From Microthrixaceae bacterium (GTDB lineage Bacteria > Actinomycetota > Acidimicrobiia > Acidimicrobiales > Poriferisodalaceae): 64,000 bases of DNA. Positions within the stretch are counted from its first letter, which is position 1. The number at the start of each line of letters is the position of its first letter. This document shows, one piece after another, positions 23,915-33,055 of this stretch. The position numbers and the translations under genes are program-made. Location: contig WTFX01000027.1 in assembly GCA_011523825.1 (NCBI GenBank), forward strand, positions 124,001 through 188,000, given 5' to 3'. Under the pieces are notes generated by a model. It searched no databases. It worked only from the letters and a program-made list of their open reading frames with translations, and had not been told where the DNA came from.

Positions 23915-25207
23915 ATGTCCGGCAGGGCTCTGAGCCAGCAGCGCCCTGCGCGCAGCCCGATGGCCACCATCGTCATCGCGGGCAGCATCATCACAGCGAT
24001 CTCGCTCGGCGTGCGGGCCACCATGGGCCTGTTCACCGACGAGATCGATCTTGCCTTGGGCGTCGGCGTCGACACGTTCGGCCTCACCATCGCTGTGCAG
24101 AACCTGGTGTGGGGTCTCAGCCAGCCGCTGGCCGGAGCTGTTGCCGACCGTTTCGGCGCCGGTCGGGTGCTGATCTTCGGGGCCGTCGTCTATGCGGGCG
24201 GGCTGCTTGTCATGGCGAGTGCGGGTGGCGCTGCCGGTTTGTATACCGGCGGCGGACTCATCGTGGGACTCGGCATGTCGGCGGCATCGTTCGCGGTGGT
24301 GCTGTCGTCGATCGGCAAGCTCGTCGAGCCGGAGCGTCGCTCGATGGCCTTGGGCATCGCCACCGCATTCGGCTCATTCGGCCATTTCCTGCTGGTGCCG
24401 GTCACGCGGATCTTCATCGACCTGCTCGGCTGGCGCGGCTCGATCGTCTTCCTGGCGGCTGTCACGATGGTCATCACCACCGTGGTGCGGCCACTGCGCA
24501 CCGGGATTCGCATCACTGCCATCGAGGGCGTCGGCACGTCCAACCCAAGGGCCGCCGGCCCAGACCACGAGCCCCTCGGCCAGATCACCAGCCGGGCGCT
24601 GCGCCACCGCGACTACATCCTGGTGAACGCTGCATTCTTCGTATGCGGCTTTCACGTGACCTTCATCGGCGTCCACCTGCCCAAGTCGCTGGCTGATGCC
24701 GGCTATACGACCAGTGTCGCCACGTGGTCTCTGGCACTCATCGGGCTGTTCAACATCTTCGGTGCGTTCGCCGCGGGGCTGCTCGGCGTCCGCTTCAACA
24801 AGAGCCGCTTGCTCAGCATCATCTACATCACCCGTGCCGTCGCCTTCGCGGGCTTGCTGTTGCTGCCGGTCATGCCGCTGGTGGCGCTTGGTTTTGGGGC
24901 GCTGCTGGGGGTGGTATGGCTCGCCAGCGTTCCGCTCACCTCAGGCATCGTGCTGGGCCAATTCGGCGTGCGAAATGCGGGAACGCTGATCGGTTTCGTC
25001 TTCTTGTCCCACCAGGTCGGCGCGTTCCTCGGCTCTTGGGGAGCCGGCGAGATCCGGGAATTGACCGGCTCCTACGACCTGTGGTGGTGGCTCGCAGCCG
25101 CATTGGGAGTCATGGCTGCTGCGATTCACTTCAGCATCTCCGACGAGCCCGTGCCCGCCGCCGCGGTTCCGGTGGGAATCTCGGCTCAGCCGCCAAGCAC
25201 GCCGTAG
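23915..25207 (+). CDS. MFS transporter
   Basis: This is a 430-residue major facilitator protein with 12 hydrophobic segments. The family signature between segments 2 and 3 appears as PLAGAVADRFGAGRVL. The layout (GLTIAVQNLVWGLSQP early, long glycine-rich segments) resembles monocarboxylate/oxalate-formate type transporters. The substrate is unknown. TACGCT (23903-23908) lies 6 nt before the ATG, a leaderless promoter candidate. The 3' end overlaps the convergent membrane-protein gene by 22 bp. Confidence 0.88.
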   Translation: MSGRALSQQRPARSPMATIVIAGSIITAISLGVRATMGLFTDEIDLALGVGVDTFGLTIAVQNLVWGLSQPLAGAVADRFGAGRVLIFGAVVYAGGLLVMASAGGAAGLYTGGGLIVGLGMSAASFAVVLSSIGKLVEPERRSMALGIATAFGSFGHFLLVPVTRIFIDLLGWRGSIVFLAAVTMVITTVVRPLRTGIRITAIEGVGTSNPRAAGPDHEPLGQITSRALRHRDYILVNAAFFVCGFHVTFIGVHLPKSLADAGYTTSVATWSLALIGLFNIFGAFAAGLLGVRFNKSRLLSIIYITRAVAFAGLLLLPVMPLVALGFGALLGVVWLASVPLTSGIVLGQFGVRNAGTLIGFVFLSHQVGAFLGSWGAGEIRELTGSYDLWWWLAAALGVMAAAIHFSISDEPVPAAAVPVGISAQPPSTP

Positions 25208-25857
25208 CTGCCCTCGACAACCAGGCGGATGGAGACATACAGACCCAACAGCGGGCACAGGATCCAGGGGGCGTTGAATCCCAGGATCATGCCGTACAAC
25301 TCGCCCCTGCTGATGTCCCGGTGACGCTTCGCAATGAAGAAGCTGGCCAGGTAGATGGACGTCGCATATGTCCACTGCCAGAAGAACATGATCCCGAGGA
25401 TTCCTGCCGCAAGCGGCGACAGGAACTCCGTCGTGAATGCCGCGTACAGGATCAGTGTGGGTATGGCCGTGATGACACCATTGCCCACGTCCACGTTGAA
25501 TCCATAACTGCGGCGATCGGCATACGAACCGTCGTATACGCAATAGGCAGCCCACACGTCGGCCCAGGTGTCCGGAGAGAACACGGACCGCAGCGGAACC
25601 TTGGTCATGAGGAACGCGAGTGCCGGGCTCCTGCCGCTGTGCAGCCGTTGCTGTTGCCAGTAGGCAAAACGGGACTCGATGTAATCCCGCCGGAGGAAGA
25701 GGCAGATCTCCCAGAAACAGATCACAAGATTGGTCGATAGGAACAGGGCAAAGACCACATACGTGATGTCGATGCCCCCGTGCCAGTACCCGCGATGTGC
25801 AATGCCCAATGCCGCGAGCACGGCGATCTTGAGCGCGGCCAACAGCCCCGCCGGCAA
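25186..25857 (-). CDS. Polytopic membrane protein, function unknown
   Basis: This is a 223-residue product starting with TTG 25857, 2 bp after the MTHFR-family stop, so it is the third gene of the fhs operon. About five membrane segments are visible: residues 4-22, 29-52, 128-150, 152-175 and 190-212. Conserved-looking aromatic and charged loops (RRDYIESRFAYWQQQRLH and YCVYDGSYADRRSYGFNVD) face one side. I do not recognise the family. Its place beside folate one-carbon genes suggests a transporter or membrane partner of that pathway, but this is only context. Confidence 0.7.
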   Translation of the reverse strand: MPAGLLAALKIAVLAALGIAHRGYWHGGIDITYVVFALFLSTNLVICFWEICLFLRRDYIESRFAYWQQQRLHSGRSPALAFLMTKVPLRSVFSPDTWADVWAAYCVYDGSYADRRSYGFNVDVGNGVITAIPTLILYAAFTTEFLSPLAAGILGIMFFWQWTYATSIYLASFFIAKRHRDISRGELYGMILGFNAPWILCPLLGLYVSIRLVVEGSYGVLGG

Positions 25858-25859
25858 AG

Positions 25860-26738
25860 TCAGCGACCCTTTGCTCGCCTGCGGCGCGAGGGCGTCCCGT
25901 TGAGGGCCGTCTCGCGCCAGGCCACCGTGTCGGCGATCGCATTGAAGGTGAAGACGTGCAGGCCGGCTATGGCGAGCCGCTCGGCATGAGGGGCGATCTG
26001 ATCGACCAACCCGCTCGGGTCGTAGCCGCCAGGACGCAGCATGCGGGCCACGGCCCCGGTGTTCTTGCGCAGGTAGCGCAGGGACGCTCCGACCCCCAGG
26101 CGGGTGCCGATCCGCAGCAACCGTGCCGGGTCGACCGCTCCGGGAATGCCCAGGTGCACGGGAAGGGTGAAACCGCTGTCACGCTCGGCGGCCAGCCAGA
26201 CCAGGATGGCCTTGGGATGAAAGCACATTTGGGTGGCTGCATGACCCTCAATGCCCGCCTCGGCGAGCAGCACCTGCTTGATGTGCAGCGCCTCGTGCAG
26301 CACGGCATCGGTGATGAGCGCATGTCCCTCGGGGTACGAAGTGACTCCGATGTGGGTGAGCGAGTGGTTGACCTCGCGCAGCGCCTCGAGCAGACCGACG
26401 GCGCTGTCGAACGGTCCTGCAGGGGAGGTGACATCGCCGCCGACCAGGAATATCTCGCTGAGGCCCATCGATTCGATGCGGCCCAATAGCTCTTCCAGAT
26501 GATCTCGGCTGGCCACCATGCGAGCTGCGACATGGGGCACCGGGCGATGGCCTAACGCACACAGCTCAGCTGTCAGATCCAGCGTGTCCTCGAGCGTCTT
26601 GGAAGCCGACGCTGTCACCGACACCGGCGACTGGGGGGGCAGGTACGGCAGCTGCTCGGCCAGATTGCGCAGCGGGATCAGTTCCCACTGGGCGTGCTGC
26701 AGCAGCCGACGAAGCTCGGAGACGTCCTTCAGCAACAA
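25860..26738 (-). CDS. Methylenetetrahydrofolate reductase family protein
   Basis: This is a 292-residue TIM-barrel protein. Family features are the early VSVTASASKTLEDTLDL strand-helix, HVAARMV, IFLVGGDVTSP, the GVTSYPEGHAL motif and the ATQMCFHPKAILVWL segment before LGIPGAVDP. MTHFR interconverts 5,10-methylene- and 5-methyl-tetrahydrofolate using FAD. Here, 9 bp after fhs and near a corrinoid methyltransferase operon, it probably works in the oxidative direction, turning methyl-THF from demethylation into methylene-THF. It diverges from canonical MetF, so the direction and electron acceptor are inferred. Confidence 0.8.
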   Translation of the reverse strand: MLLKDVSELRRLLQHAQWELIPLRNLAEQLPYLPPQSPVSVTASASKTLEDTLDLTAELCALGHRPVPHVAARMVASRDHLEELLGRIESMGLSEIFLVGGDVTSPAGPFDSAVGLLEALREVNHSLTHIGVTSYPEGHALITDAVLHEALHIKQVLLAEAGIEGHAATQMCFHPKAILVWLAAERDSGFTLPVHLGIPGAVDPARLLRIGTRLGVGASLRYLRKNTGAVARMLRPGGYDPSGLVDQIAPHAERLAIAGLHVFTFNAIADTVAWRETALNGTPSRRRRAKGR

Positions 26739-26747
26739 CTGCTCCGC

Positions 26748-28457
26748 TCAGCTCAGGCCGACGATGTCGCCGTCGGCATCCAAGTCGATGTGGCGGGCTG
26801 CGGGGTCACGTCCGAGACCGGGCATCGTGCGCATGTCGCCGCAGATCGGGTACACGAACCCGGCACCGACCGACGCCCGCACCTCACGCACCGGCAGTGT
26901 CCAGCCGGTCGGGGCGCCCTTGAGCGAGGCATCCGACGAGATCGACAGGTGGGTCTTGGCGATGCACACCGGCAGGTTCCCGAAGCCATTGCGCTCGTAT
27001 CCGTCGATCTCGCGGTTGGCCCGGGCGGTGTAGCTCACATCGTCGGCGCCGTACACATTGGTCGCGACAGCCCGGATCTTGTCGCGCAGTGACATGTCGT
27101 CGGGGTACAGCACCGAGAAGTCCGTCGGCTCCTCGGCCGCTTCGGCCACGGCTTCGGCCAGGTCGGCCGCGCCGGCGCCGCCGTCGGCGAAGTGGGTGCA
27201 GCGGGCCGAACGGGCACCGTACTCGGCGGCGATCTCGGCGATGGCGGCGAGGTCGGCCTCGTGGTCGCCAGGGAATTGGTTGATCGCCACCACCGGCGAG
27301 ACACCGTGCATCCGCACATTCTCGAGCTGTTTGCGGAGGTTGTCGCCGCCGGCATGGACCTCCTCCGGGTTGGCCTCGAGAAGGGCCGGCGGCAGCGGTC
27401 GCCCGGCCACGATCCGATGCTTGCCCGAGTGAGCCTTGAGGCCACGCACGGTCGCCACGATCACAGCGGCATCGGGTGAGACTCCCGAGTACCGGCACTT
27501 GATGTTGAAGAACCGCTCTGCGCCCATGTCGGCACCGAACCCGGCCTCGGTGAGCAGGAAGTCGGACGTGCCGATGCCGATCTGGTCGGCGACGATCGAG
27601 GAATTCCCGGTCGCGATGTTGCCGAAGGGACCCGTGTGCACGAGCGCCGGGGAACCCTCCAAAGTCTGCATGAGGTTCGGTTTGATGGCCTCGCGCAGGA
27701 GCACCGCCATCGACCCGGCAGCGCCGATGTCCTCTGCGGTCACCGGTTCGCCGCCCTTGGTGTAGCCCAGCACGATGCGGCCGAGCCGGGCGCGCAGGTC
27801 TGACATGGAAGTACACAGCGCGAGCGTCGCCATCACCTCCGAGGCGGCGGTGATGTCGAAGCCCGATTCGCGCGGGATGCCGTCGAGGCGACCGCCCAAT
27901 CCGATCGTGATATTGCGCAAGGCCCGGTCGTTGACATCGAGCACCCGCCGCCAGGTGATGTTGTGGATGTCGAACCCGGCCTCGTTGCCGTGGTACAGGT
28001 GAGCATCCAGCATCGCTGCGCAGAGATTGTGCGCAGCGGTCACGGCGTGCATGTCGCCAGTGAGATGCAGGTTGAACAGGTCCATCGGCACTACCTGGCT
28101 GTAGCCGCCGCCGGCCGCACCGCCCTTGATACCGAACGTGGGACCCATCGACGGCTGCCGGATGGCGATGGTGGCGGTGCGCCCGATGTGTCCGAACGCC
28201 TGCCCGAGCCCCACCGTGGTGGTCGTCTTGCCCTCGCCGAGCGGCGTCGGGGTGATGGCCGTCACCACCACGTAGCGCCCGCGGGGACGGTCAGCCATGG
28301 CATCGACGGCCTCCAGCTTGACCTTGGCCACGCCGGTGCCGTACAGCTCCAGGTAGTCCCGCGGGATGCCCGCCTCGTCTGCGATCTCGGTCAGCGGCCG
28401 GATCTGCGCAGCCGATGCAATCTCGAGATCGCTTGGAAATCCGCCTGTTGTCGCCAT
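26748..28457 (-). CDS. fhs: Formate--tetrahydrofolate ligase
   Basis: This is a 569-residue protein. The P-loop-like motif TPLGEGKTTT sits at residues 71-80, followed by TIAIRQPSMGPTFGIKGGAAGGGYSQV and the downstream LVHTGPFGNIATGNSS substrate region, all diagnostic. It catalyses the ATP-linked interconversion of formate and 10-formyl-THF. In a demethylation pathway it can run in reverse, conserving ATP and releasing formate for formate dehydrogenase. I chose ATG 28457 (GGGGGTG site upstream) over a frame extension to 28541. It leads an operon with the MTHFR-family and membrane genes and is divergent from the dimethylglycine dehydrogenase gene across a shared operator region. Confidence 0.96.
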   Translation of the reverse strand: MATTGGFPSDLEIASAAQIRPLTEIADEAGIPRDYLELYGTGVAKVKLEAVDAMADRPRGRYVVVTAITPTPLGEGKTTTTVGLGQAFGHIGRTATIAIRQPSMGPTFGIKGGAAGGGYSQVVPMDLFNLHLTGDMHAVTAAHNLCAAMLDAHLYHGNEAGFDIHNITWRRVLDVNDRALRNITIGLGGRLDGIPRESGFDITAASEVMATLALCTSMSDLRARLGRIVLGYTKGGEPVTAEDIGAAGSMAVLLREAIKPNLMQTLEGSPALVHTGPFGNIATGNSSIVADQIGIGTSDFLLTEAGFGADMGAERFFNIKCRYSGVSPDAAVIVATVRGLKAHSGKHRIVAGRPLPPALLEANPEEVHAGGDNLRKQLENVRMHGVSPVVAINQFPGDHEADLAAIAEIAAEYGARSARCTHFADGGAGAADLAEAVAEAAEEPTDFSVLYPDDMSLRDKIRAVATNVYGADDVSYTARANREIDGYERNGFGNLPVCIAKTHLSISSDASLKGAPTGWTLPVREVRASVGAGFVYPICGDMRTMPGLGRDPAARHIDLDADGDIVGLS

Positions 28458-28577
28458 GCCGTGCACCCCCACACGAGTCGAGCCCTCTACACCCTGCCAG
28501 AACCCTGTGGCACCGCTGTGCCACCGACTCCATGTCGTCAATTGCCAGGTCGTTCGGCTACTGTTCCCCTAGTTGCT

Positions 28578-28612
28578 GTTCCGCTGAGTGGAACTGTTCC
28601 ATCATACAGAAC
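28578..28612. promoter_or_regulatory. Tandem palindromic operator, copy A (fhs / dimethylglycine dehydrogenase)
   Basis: Two 17-bp dyads are separated by a single T: GTTCCGCTGAGTGGAAC (28578-28594) and GTTCCATCATACAGAAC (28596-28612). The same layout recurs at 33865-33899 and 47291-47325. It lies in the divergent region between fhs and the dimethylglycine dehydrogenase gene, about 80 bp before the latter's ATG. It is probably a binding site for the island's IclR regulator; that link is inference. Confidence 0.75.
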
Positions 28613-28690
28613 AGCATTGATCCATAACAGCGATATGCGGCAGCCGTGCTGCGGCATGCTGTCGACCGGCAACAGTGGGGGATGCGAGCT

Positions 28691-31213
28691 ATGAGTGACT
28701 TCCCGGCGCGGGCAGATTGTGTCGTCATCGGTGCAGGCATCGTCGGCAACTGCCTGGTCGGCCATCTCAGCGACCTCGGCTGGACCGACATCGTGCTGCT
28801 CGACAAGGGCCCGCTGCCCAATCCTGGCGGGTCCACCGGCCATGCGTCGAACTTCATCTTCCCCGTCGATCACTCCAAGGAGATCGTCGATCTCACCGTC
28901 GACAGCCAGCACCAGTACGAGGCACTCGGTTTGCAGAACACGTGCGGCGGCATCGAAGTGGCACGCAGCCCCGAGCGCATGGAGGAATTCCGCCGCCGCA
29001 TGACTTCAGCAACGTGCTGGGGCATCGAAGCGAGGTTGCTCACGGTCGACGAGGTCGTCGAGATGGTGCCCTTCATCGACCCCGACGTCATCTTGGGCGG
29101 GTTCTACACGCCGAGCGTCTCGGCCGTGGACTCACTGGAGACGGGCACACAGATGCGCCGGCGAGCCACCGATGCGGGGCACTTGCAGACGTTCGCCAAC
29201 ACCGAGGTGCTCGACATCGAGACCGTGGCCGGACCGAACCGGCCCCGCATCTCCGCAGTGGTAACCGACCGGGGCCGCATCGAGTGCGACACGGTGGCGA
29301 TCGCCTGCGGCGTCTGGAGCCCCAAGCTCGCCCAGATGGCCGGCGCCACCATCCCGCTGACGCCTGCCGTGCACCAGATGGTCGACGTCGGCCCGTTCGA
29401 CCTGCTCGTCGAGACCAACCAGGAACTGGCCTACCCGATCGTCCGCGACATGGACACCTTCTGCTACGAGCGCCAGTCGGCCGGCTCCATGGAGGTGGGC
29501 AGCTACGCCCACCGGCCGATTCTGCACCGTGTGGAGGACATCCCCTCCAACTCCGAAGCGGCGCTCAGCCCGACCGAGATGCCGTTCACGCCCGATGACT
29601 TCGACGAACAGCTCGAGCAGGCCATCGAACTGATGGAGTTTCTGGGTGACGGCGAGATCAAGTACGCCATCAACGGCCTGCTCTCGCTGACACCCGATGC
29701 CTCGCCGGTCTTGGGTCCGACACCAGAGGTCGAGAATCTGTGGTCGGTGGCGGCGGTGTGGGTCAAGGAAGGTCCTGGTGTGGGGCGCCTGATGGCCGAA
29801 TGGATGACCTACGGCTATCCCCGCATGACCGATCCGCACGGTTCGGACGTCACGCGCTTCTACCCCCAGGATCGCAACGTCATCCACATCGAGACCCGGG
29901 CCGACGAGCACTTCAACAAGACCTACGGCATCGTGCATCCTCGCGAGCAGTGGGCGACGCGCCGCAACCTGACCTGCGGCCCCGCCAAGGCCCGCACCGA
30001 TGACCTCGGCGCCTTCTACTTCGAGGCCGGCGGCTGGGAGCGTCCGCACTGGTACGAATCGAACGCTGACCTCGTCGAGCACCACGGCATCGAGGGCCGT
30101 ACCCACGAGTGGGACGCCCGCTGGTGGAGCCCCATCACCGATGCCGAGCACCTGCACCTGCGCGAGCACTGCGGGCTGGTGGACATCTCGCCGTTCCAGG
30201 TGTTCGAAGCATCAGGCCCAGGCGTGGTGCCCTACATCGAGAAGATGGTGGTCAACAAATGCGACCTACCGGTCGGGCGCTCGATCTACACCCCGGTGCT
30301 CACCGCCGACGGCGGCTTCCGTTCCGACCTCACCATCGTGCGCCTGTCCGAGGATCGCTTCCGCATAGCCACCGGCGCATTCGACGGCGGTCGCGACGAG
30401 TACTGGTTCCGCCACAACCTGCCCGCCGACGGCGTGCACTTCGAGAATCGCACCGAGGCGCTGGCCACCTACGGCGTGTGGGGTCCCAACGCCGTCGCAC
30501 TGCTGCAGACGCTGACCGAGACCGACCTGTCCCAGGAGGCCTTCGGCTATGGCCAGGTGCGCGATGGGTTGCTCTCGGGGATCCCGGTGCAGATGTTCCG
30601 CATCTCCTACGTGGGCGATGCAGGCTTCGAGATCTACTGCTCCACGAGCGCAGGGCTGGCTCTGTGGGACGCCATCACCCAGGCCGGGCGGGAATACAGC
30701 CTGCGACCGGTCGGTGCCGGGGTGTACGGCACCACCGGGCGACTCGAGAAGGGCTACCGGCTCATGGGCGCCGAACTCGAGAGCGACTACAACCCGGTCG
30801 AGGCGGGCCTGGCCCGGCCGCGGGTGAAGGCTGCCGATTTCATCGGCAAGGAGGCCTACCTGGCAGCCCGGGAAGCACCGCCCGCAGCCCAGCTCGCCAT
30901 GCTGCGCTTCGAGAGCCTGCGCTGTGCTGAGGGCTACGACCGCTTCCCGATGGGGGCAGGCAACGAGCCGGTGCTGACGCCAGCGGGGGAGCGGATCGTC
31001 GACTCGCACGGCAGGGTCAGCCGCGTCACCACCGCGGGCAACGCGCCATCGCTCGGCGCCTACCTGGCCATGGCCTACCTGCCGCCTGAGCTCGCCGCCG
31101 TGGGCACTGAGCTGTCGGTCATGTACCAGCATGAGCGGTATCCGGTGACAGTGGCGGCGACGGGTGCGAATCTCGCGCTGTTCGATCCCGACGACAGCCG
31201 CATGAAGGCCTGA
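28691..31213 (+). CDS. Dimethylglycine/sarcosine dehydrogenase-like FAD oxidoreductase with GcvT domain
   Basis: This is an 840-residue, three-part protein. The N-terminal FAD-binding DAO domain begins CVVIGAGIVGNC, with a candidate covalent-flavin His in GSTGHASN. A linker domain (FAO_M type) follows around residues 375-430, and the C-terminal GcvT/aminomethyl-folate domain has GLVDISPFQVFEASG and YVGDAGFEIYC. Such enzymes oxidatively demethylate dimethylglycine or sarcosine, hand the carbon to THF as methylene-THF, and pass electrons to ETF. Both ETF subunits follow directly. ATG 28691 is preferred over the 28646 extension because of the GGGG site before it. A tandem operator lies upstream. 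Confidence 0.9.
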   Translation: MSDFPARADCVVIGAGIVGNCLVGHLSDLGWTDIVLLDKGPLPNPGGSTGHASNFIFPVDHSKEIVDLTVDSQHQYEALGLQNTCGGIEVARSPERMEEFRRRMTSATCWGIEARLLTVDEVVEMVPFIDPDVILGGFYTPSVSAVDSLETGTQMRRRATDAGHLQTFANTEVLDIETVAGPNRPRISAVVTDRGRIECDTVAIACGVWSPKLAQMAGATIPLTPAVHQMVDVGPFDLLVETNQELAYPIVRDMDTFCYERQSAGSMEVGSYAHRPILHRVEDIPSNSEAALSPTEMPFTPDDFDEQLEQAIELMEFLGDGEIKYAINGLLSLTPDASPVLGPTPEVENLWSVAAVWVKEGPGVGRLMAEWMTYGYPRMTDPHGSDVTRFYPQDRNVIHIETRADEHFNKTYGIVHPREQWATRRNLTCGPAKARTDDLGAFYFEAGGWERPHWYESNADLVEHHGIEGRTHEWDARWWSPITDAEHLHLREHCGLVDISPFQVFEASGPGVVPYIEKMVVNKCDLPVGRSIYTPVLTADGGFRSDLTIVRLSEDRFRIATGAFDGGRDEYWFRHNLPADGVHFENRTEALATYGVWGPNAVALLQTLTETDLSQEAFGYGQVRDGLLSGIPVQMFRISYVGDAGFEIYCSTSAGLALWDAITQAGREYSLRPVGAGVYGTTGRLEKGYRLMGAELESDYNPVEAGLARPRVKAADFIGKEAYLAAREAPPAAQLAMLRFESLRCAEGYDRFPMGAGNEPVLTPAGERIVDSHGRVSRVTTAGNAPSLGAYLAMAYLPPELAAVGTELSVMYQHERYPVTVAATGANLALFDPDDSRMKA

Positions 31214-31223
31214 GGGCTCGCCG

Positions 31224-32006
31224 GTGCGCATCCTGGTTTGCGTGAAGCGGGTGCCTGCTGTCGGCTCGCGCATCAACGTCACCGACGACGGCCAGCAGGT
31301 CGACACTGCCCACTTGGGCTTCACCACCAGCCCGCACGAGGAATGCGCGTTGGAGGAAGCCGCCCAGATCATCGAGCGACTTGACGGCGATGACCATGCC
31401 GTCGTGGTGCTCACACTGGGTCCCGAGGCGTCCGCTGAGCAGCTGCGCTATGCGGCCAGCGTCGGCGGCAGCGAATTCGCACTGGTGATCGCAGATGGCG
31501 GCCTCGACTGGGATCCTCAGCGAACGGCAGTCGCGATCACCTCCGCCGTGCGGGAGCTCGAGGCCGGCGGGGGCCAGTTCGACCTGATCCTGTTCGGCAA
31601 CGAATCTGCCGACGGGGGCAACTTTCAGGTGGGCATCCGGGTCGCACGTGCGCTCGGACGGCCGATCGTGAACGGCATCAAGGGCATTGACCCCCATGAG
31701 CGAGGGTTCATCGCGCGCCGCGAGACCGACGCCGGCTACGAGGTGTACGAACTCGAGGCTCCCTGCGCGCTCGGTGTCAAGGAAGGCATCAACCTGCCTC
31801 GCTACCCGACCATGAAAGGGCGCCTCGCCTCGCGCAAGGCCCAGATCCAGGTGCTCGACTGCGCCGCCGATGCTGACGCCGGCGGGCAGTCGCGGATTCG
31901 GCTGCATCGCCCGCCCGAGCGTGCCAGCACCACGGTGCAGCTCGGTGACAGCGCCGCGGCGGCACCCGCGGTGGTGGACCTGCTGGACGAGTTGGGCGTG
32001 CTGTGA
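31224..32006 (+). CDS. etfB: Electron transfer flavoprotein beta subunit
   Basis: This is a 260-residue protein beginning MRILVCVKRVPAVGSRI, with the ETF-beta recognition region APCALGVKEGINLPRYPTMKGR near residue 180. It carries AMP and pairs with EtfA to accept electrons from flavoprotein dehydrogenases. It starts at GTG 31224, 10 bp after the dimethylglycine dehydrogenase gene, so its electron donor is almost certainly that enzyme. The stop overlaps the etfA start (GTGA, 32003-32006). An ETF-quinone oxidoreductase must be encoded elsewhere. Confidence 0.94.
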   Translation: MRILVCVKRVPAVGSRINVTDDGQQVDTAHLGFTTSPHEECALEEAAQIIERLDGDDHAVVVLTLGPEASAEQLRYAASVGGSEFALVIADGGLDWDPQRTAVAITSAVRELEAGGGQFDLILFGNESADGGNFQVGIRVARALGRPIVNGIKGIDPHERGFIARRETDAGYEVYELEAPCALGVKEGINLPRYPTMKGRLASRKAQIQVLDCAADADAGGQSRIRLHRPPERASTTVQLGDSAAAAPAVVDLLDELGVL

Positions 32007-33046
32007 GCGGCATTGCCGTCCTGGTCGACCACGACCGTGGTGTGCCCTCCGGCGGTGCCCTGGAGGCCCTGACTTCGGCCCGCGCGCTCGCCGCGGACAT
32101 GAGTGCCGACCTCGATGCCGTCATCCTGGGCGACGGCGACCTGTTCGATGCACATGGCGCGGACCTCGTTGCCATCTGCGCCGCCTACGGCGCCGCTGCG
32201 GTGCATTGCGGCCGCCATCAGTTCCTGGCCGACTACGGACCGGACGCCTGGGGTGCAGCACTCGCAGAGTTCGTCGAGACTGCGGCGCCTCTTGCCGTGG
32301 TTGCGGCAGGCACCGATCGGGGTGCCGAGGCCATGGCCCAGCTCGCTGCCCGCACCAACCTCCCGCTCGTCGCCAACTGCGTGAACGTGTCGCCCAAGGG
32401 CTCACCGGCTGATGCGTCGACTGCTCCCTCAGCCGGCGGGGCGTGGCATGTCACCCGCATCCAGTGGGGCGGCTCGCTGCTCGAGGACGTGACCCTCACC
32501 TCAACCCTGCCGCTGCTCACCATTGCGCAGCACTCCATCGAGGCGGAGCCACGCGAAGACGGTCCCCTCCCAGCGGCCGTTGCCGATTTCGAGCCCGACT
32601 TGGGGCCTGAAGTGCAGCAGACTCTGGTCCGCGATCGGGTGACCCTTGCCGAGGGCGTCACACTGTCCACCGCGCCGGTCGTGGTGTCGGGCGGCCGAGG
32701 CGTCGGCTCAGCAGACGGGTTTGCCCCGCTCGAGGAGCTTGCGGAACTGCTCGGCGGCCGCGTCGGCTGCTCGCGAGCGGTGACCAACAATGGCTGGCGC
32801 TCGCACGCAGACCAAGTCGGGCAGACCGGCACCCGAATCGCCCCGGAGATCTACATTGCCTGCGGCATCTCGGGCGCGATCCAGCATTGGGTCGGCGCCA
32901 TGGGCTCGAAGAACATCCTGGCGATCAACATCGACCCGGAGGCCAACATGGTCACCAAGGCGGGCTACGCCGTCATTGCCGACCTGCACGAGGTCGTGCC
33001 CGCGATCTGCGACGAGATCCGGCGGCGCCGCGACCGCCCCAGCTGA
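32003..33046 (+). CDS. etfA: Electron transfer flavoprotein alpha subunit
   Basis: This is a 347-residue protein whose C-terminal FAD-binding domain is unmistakable: VVSGGRGVG, then PLEELAELLGGRVGCSRA, QVGQTGTRIAPEIYIACGISGAIQH and the final AINIDPEANM. It binds FAD and completes the ETF dimer that carries electrons from dimethylglycine dehydrogenase to the quinone pool. Translation is coupled to etfB by a 4-bp overlap. It is the last gene of the operon, convergent with the IclR gene 10 bp away. Confidence 0.95.
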   Translation: MSGIAVLVDHDRGVPSGGALEALTSARALAADMSADLDAVILGDGDLFDAHGADLVAICAAYGAAAVHCGRHQFLADYGPDAWGAALAEFVETAAPLAVVAAGTDRGAEAMAQLAARTNLPLVANCVNVSPKGSPADASTAPSAGGAWHVTRIQWGGSLLEDVTLTSTLPLLTIAQHSIEAEPREDGPLPAAVADFEPDLGPEVQQTLVRDRVTLAEGVTLSTAPVVVSGGRGVGSADGFAPLEELAELLGGRVGCSRAVTNNGWRSHADQVGQTGTRIAPEIYIACGISGAIQHWVGAMGSKNILAINIDPEANMVTKAGYAVIADLHEVVPAICDEIRRRRDRPS

Positions 33047-33055
33047 ACGCCCGGG

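Noticed and set aside
21754-24090. A 778-residue minus-strand open frame
   Set aside because: It runs antisense through the dehydrogenase, XRE and nucleotidyltransferase genes, has no recognisable domain and is a high-GC shadow frame.
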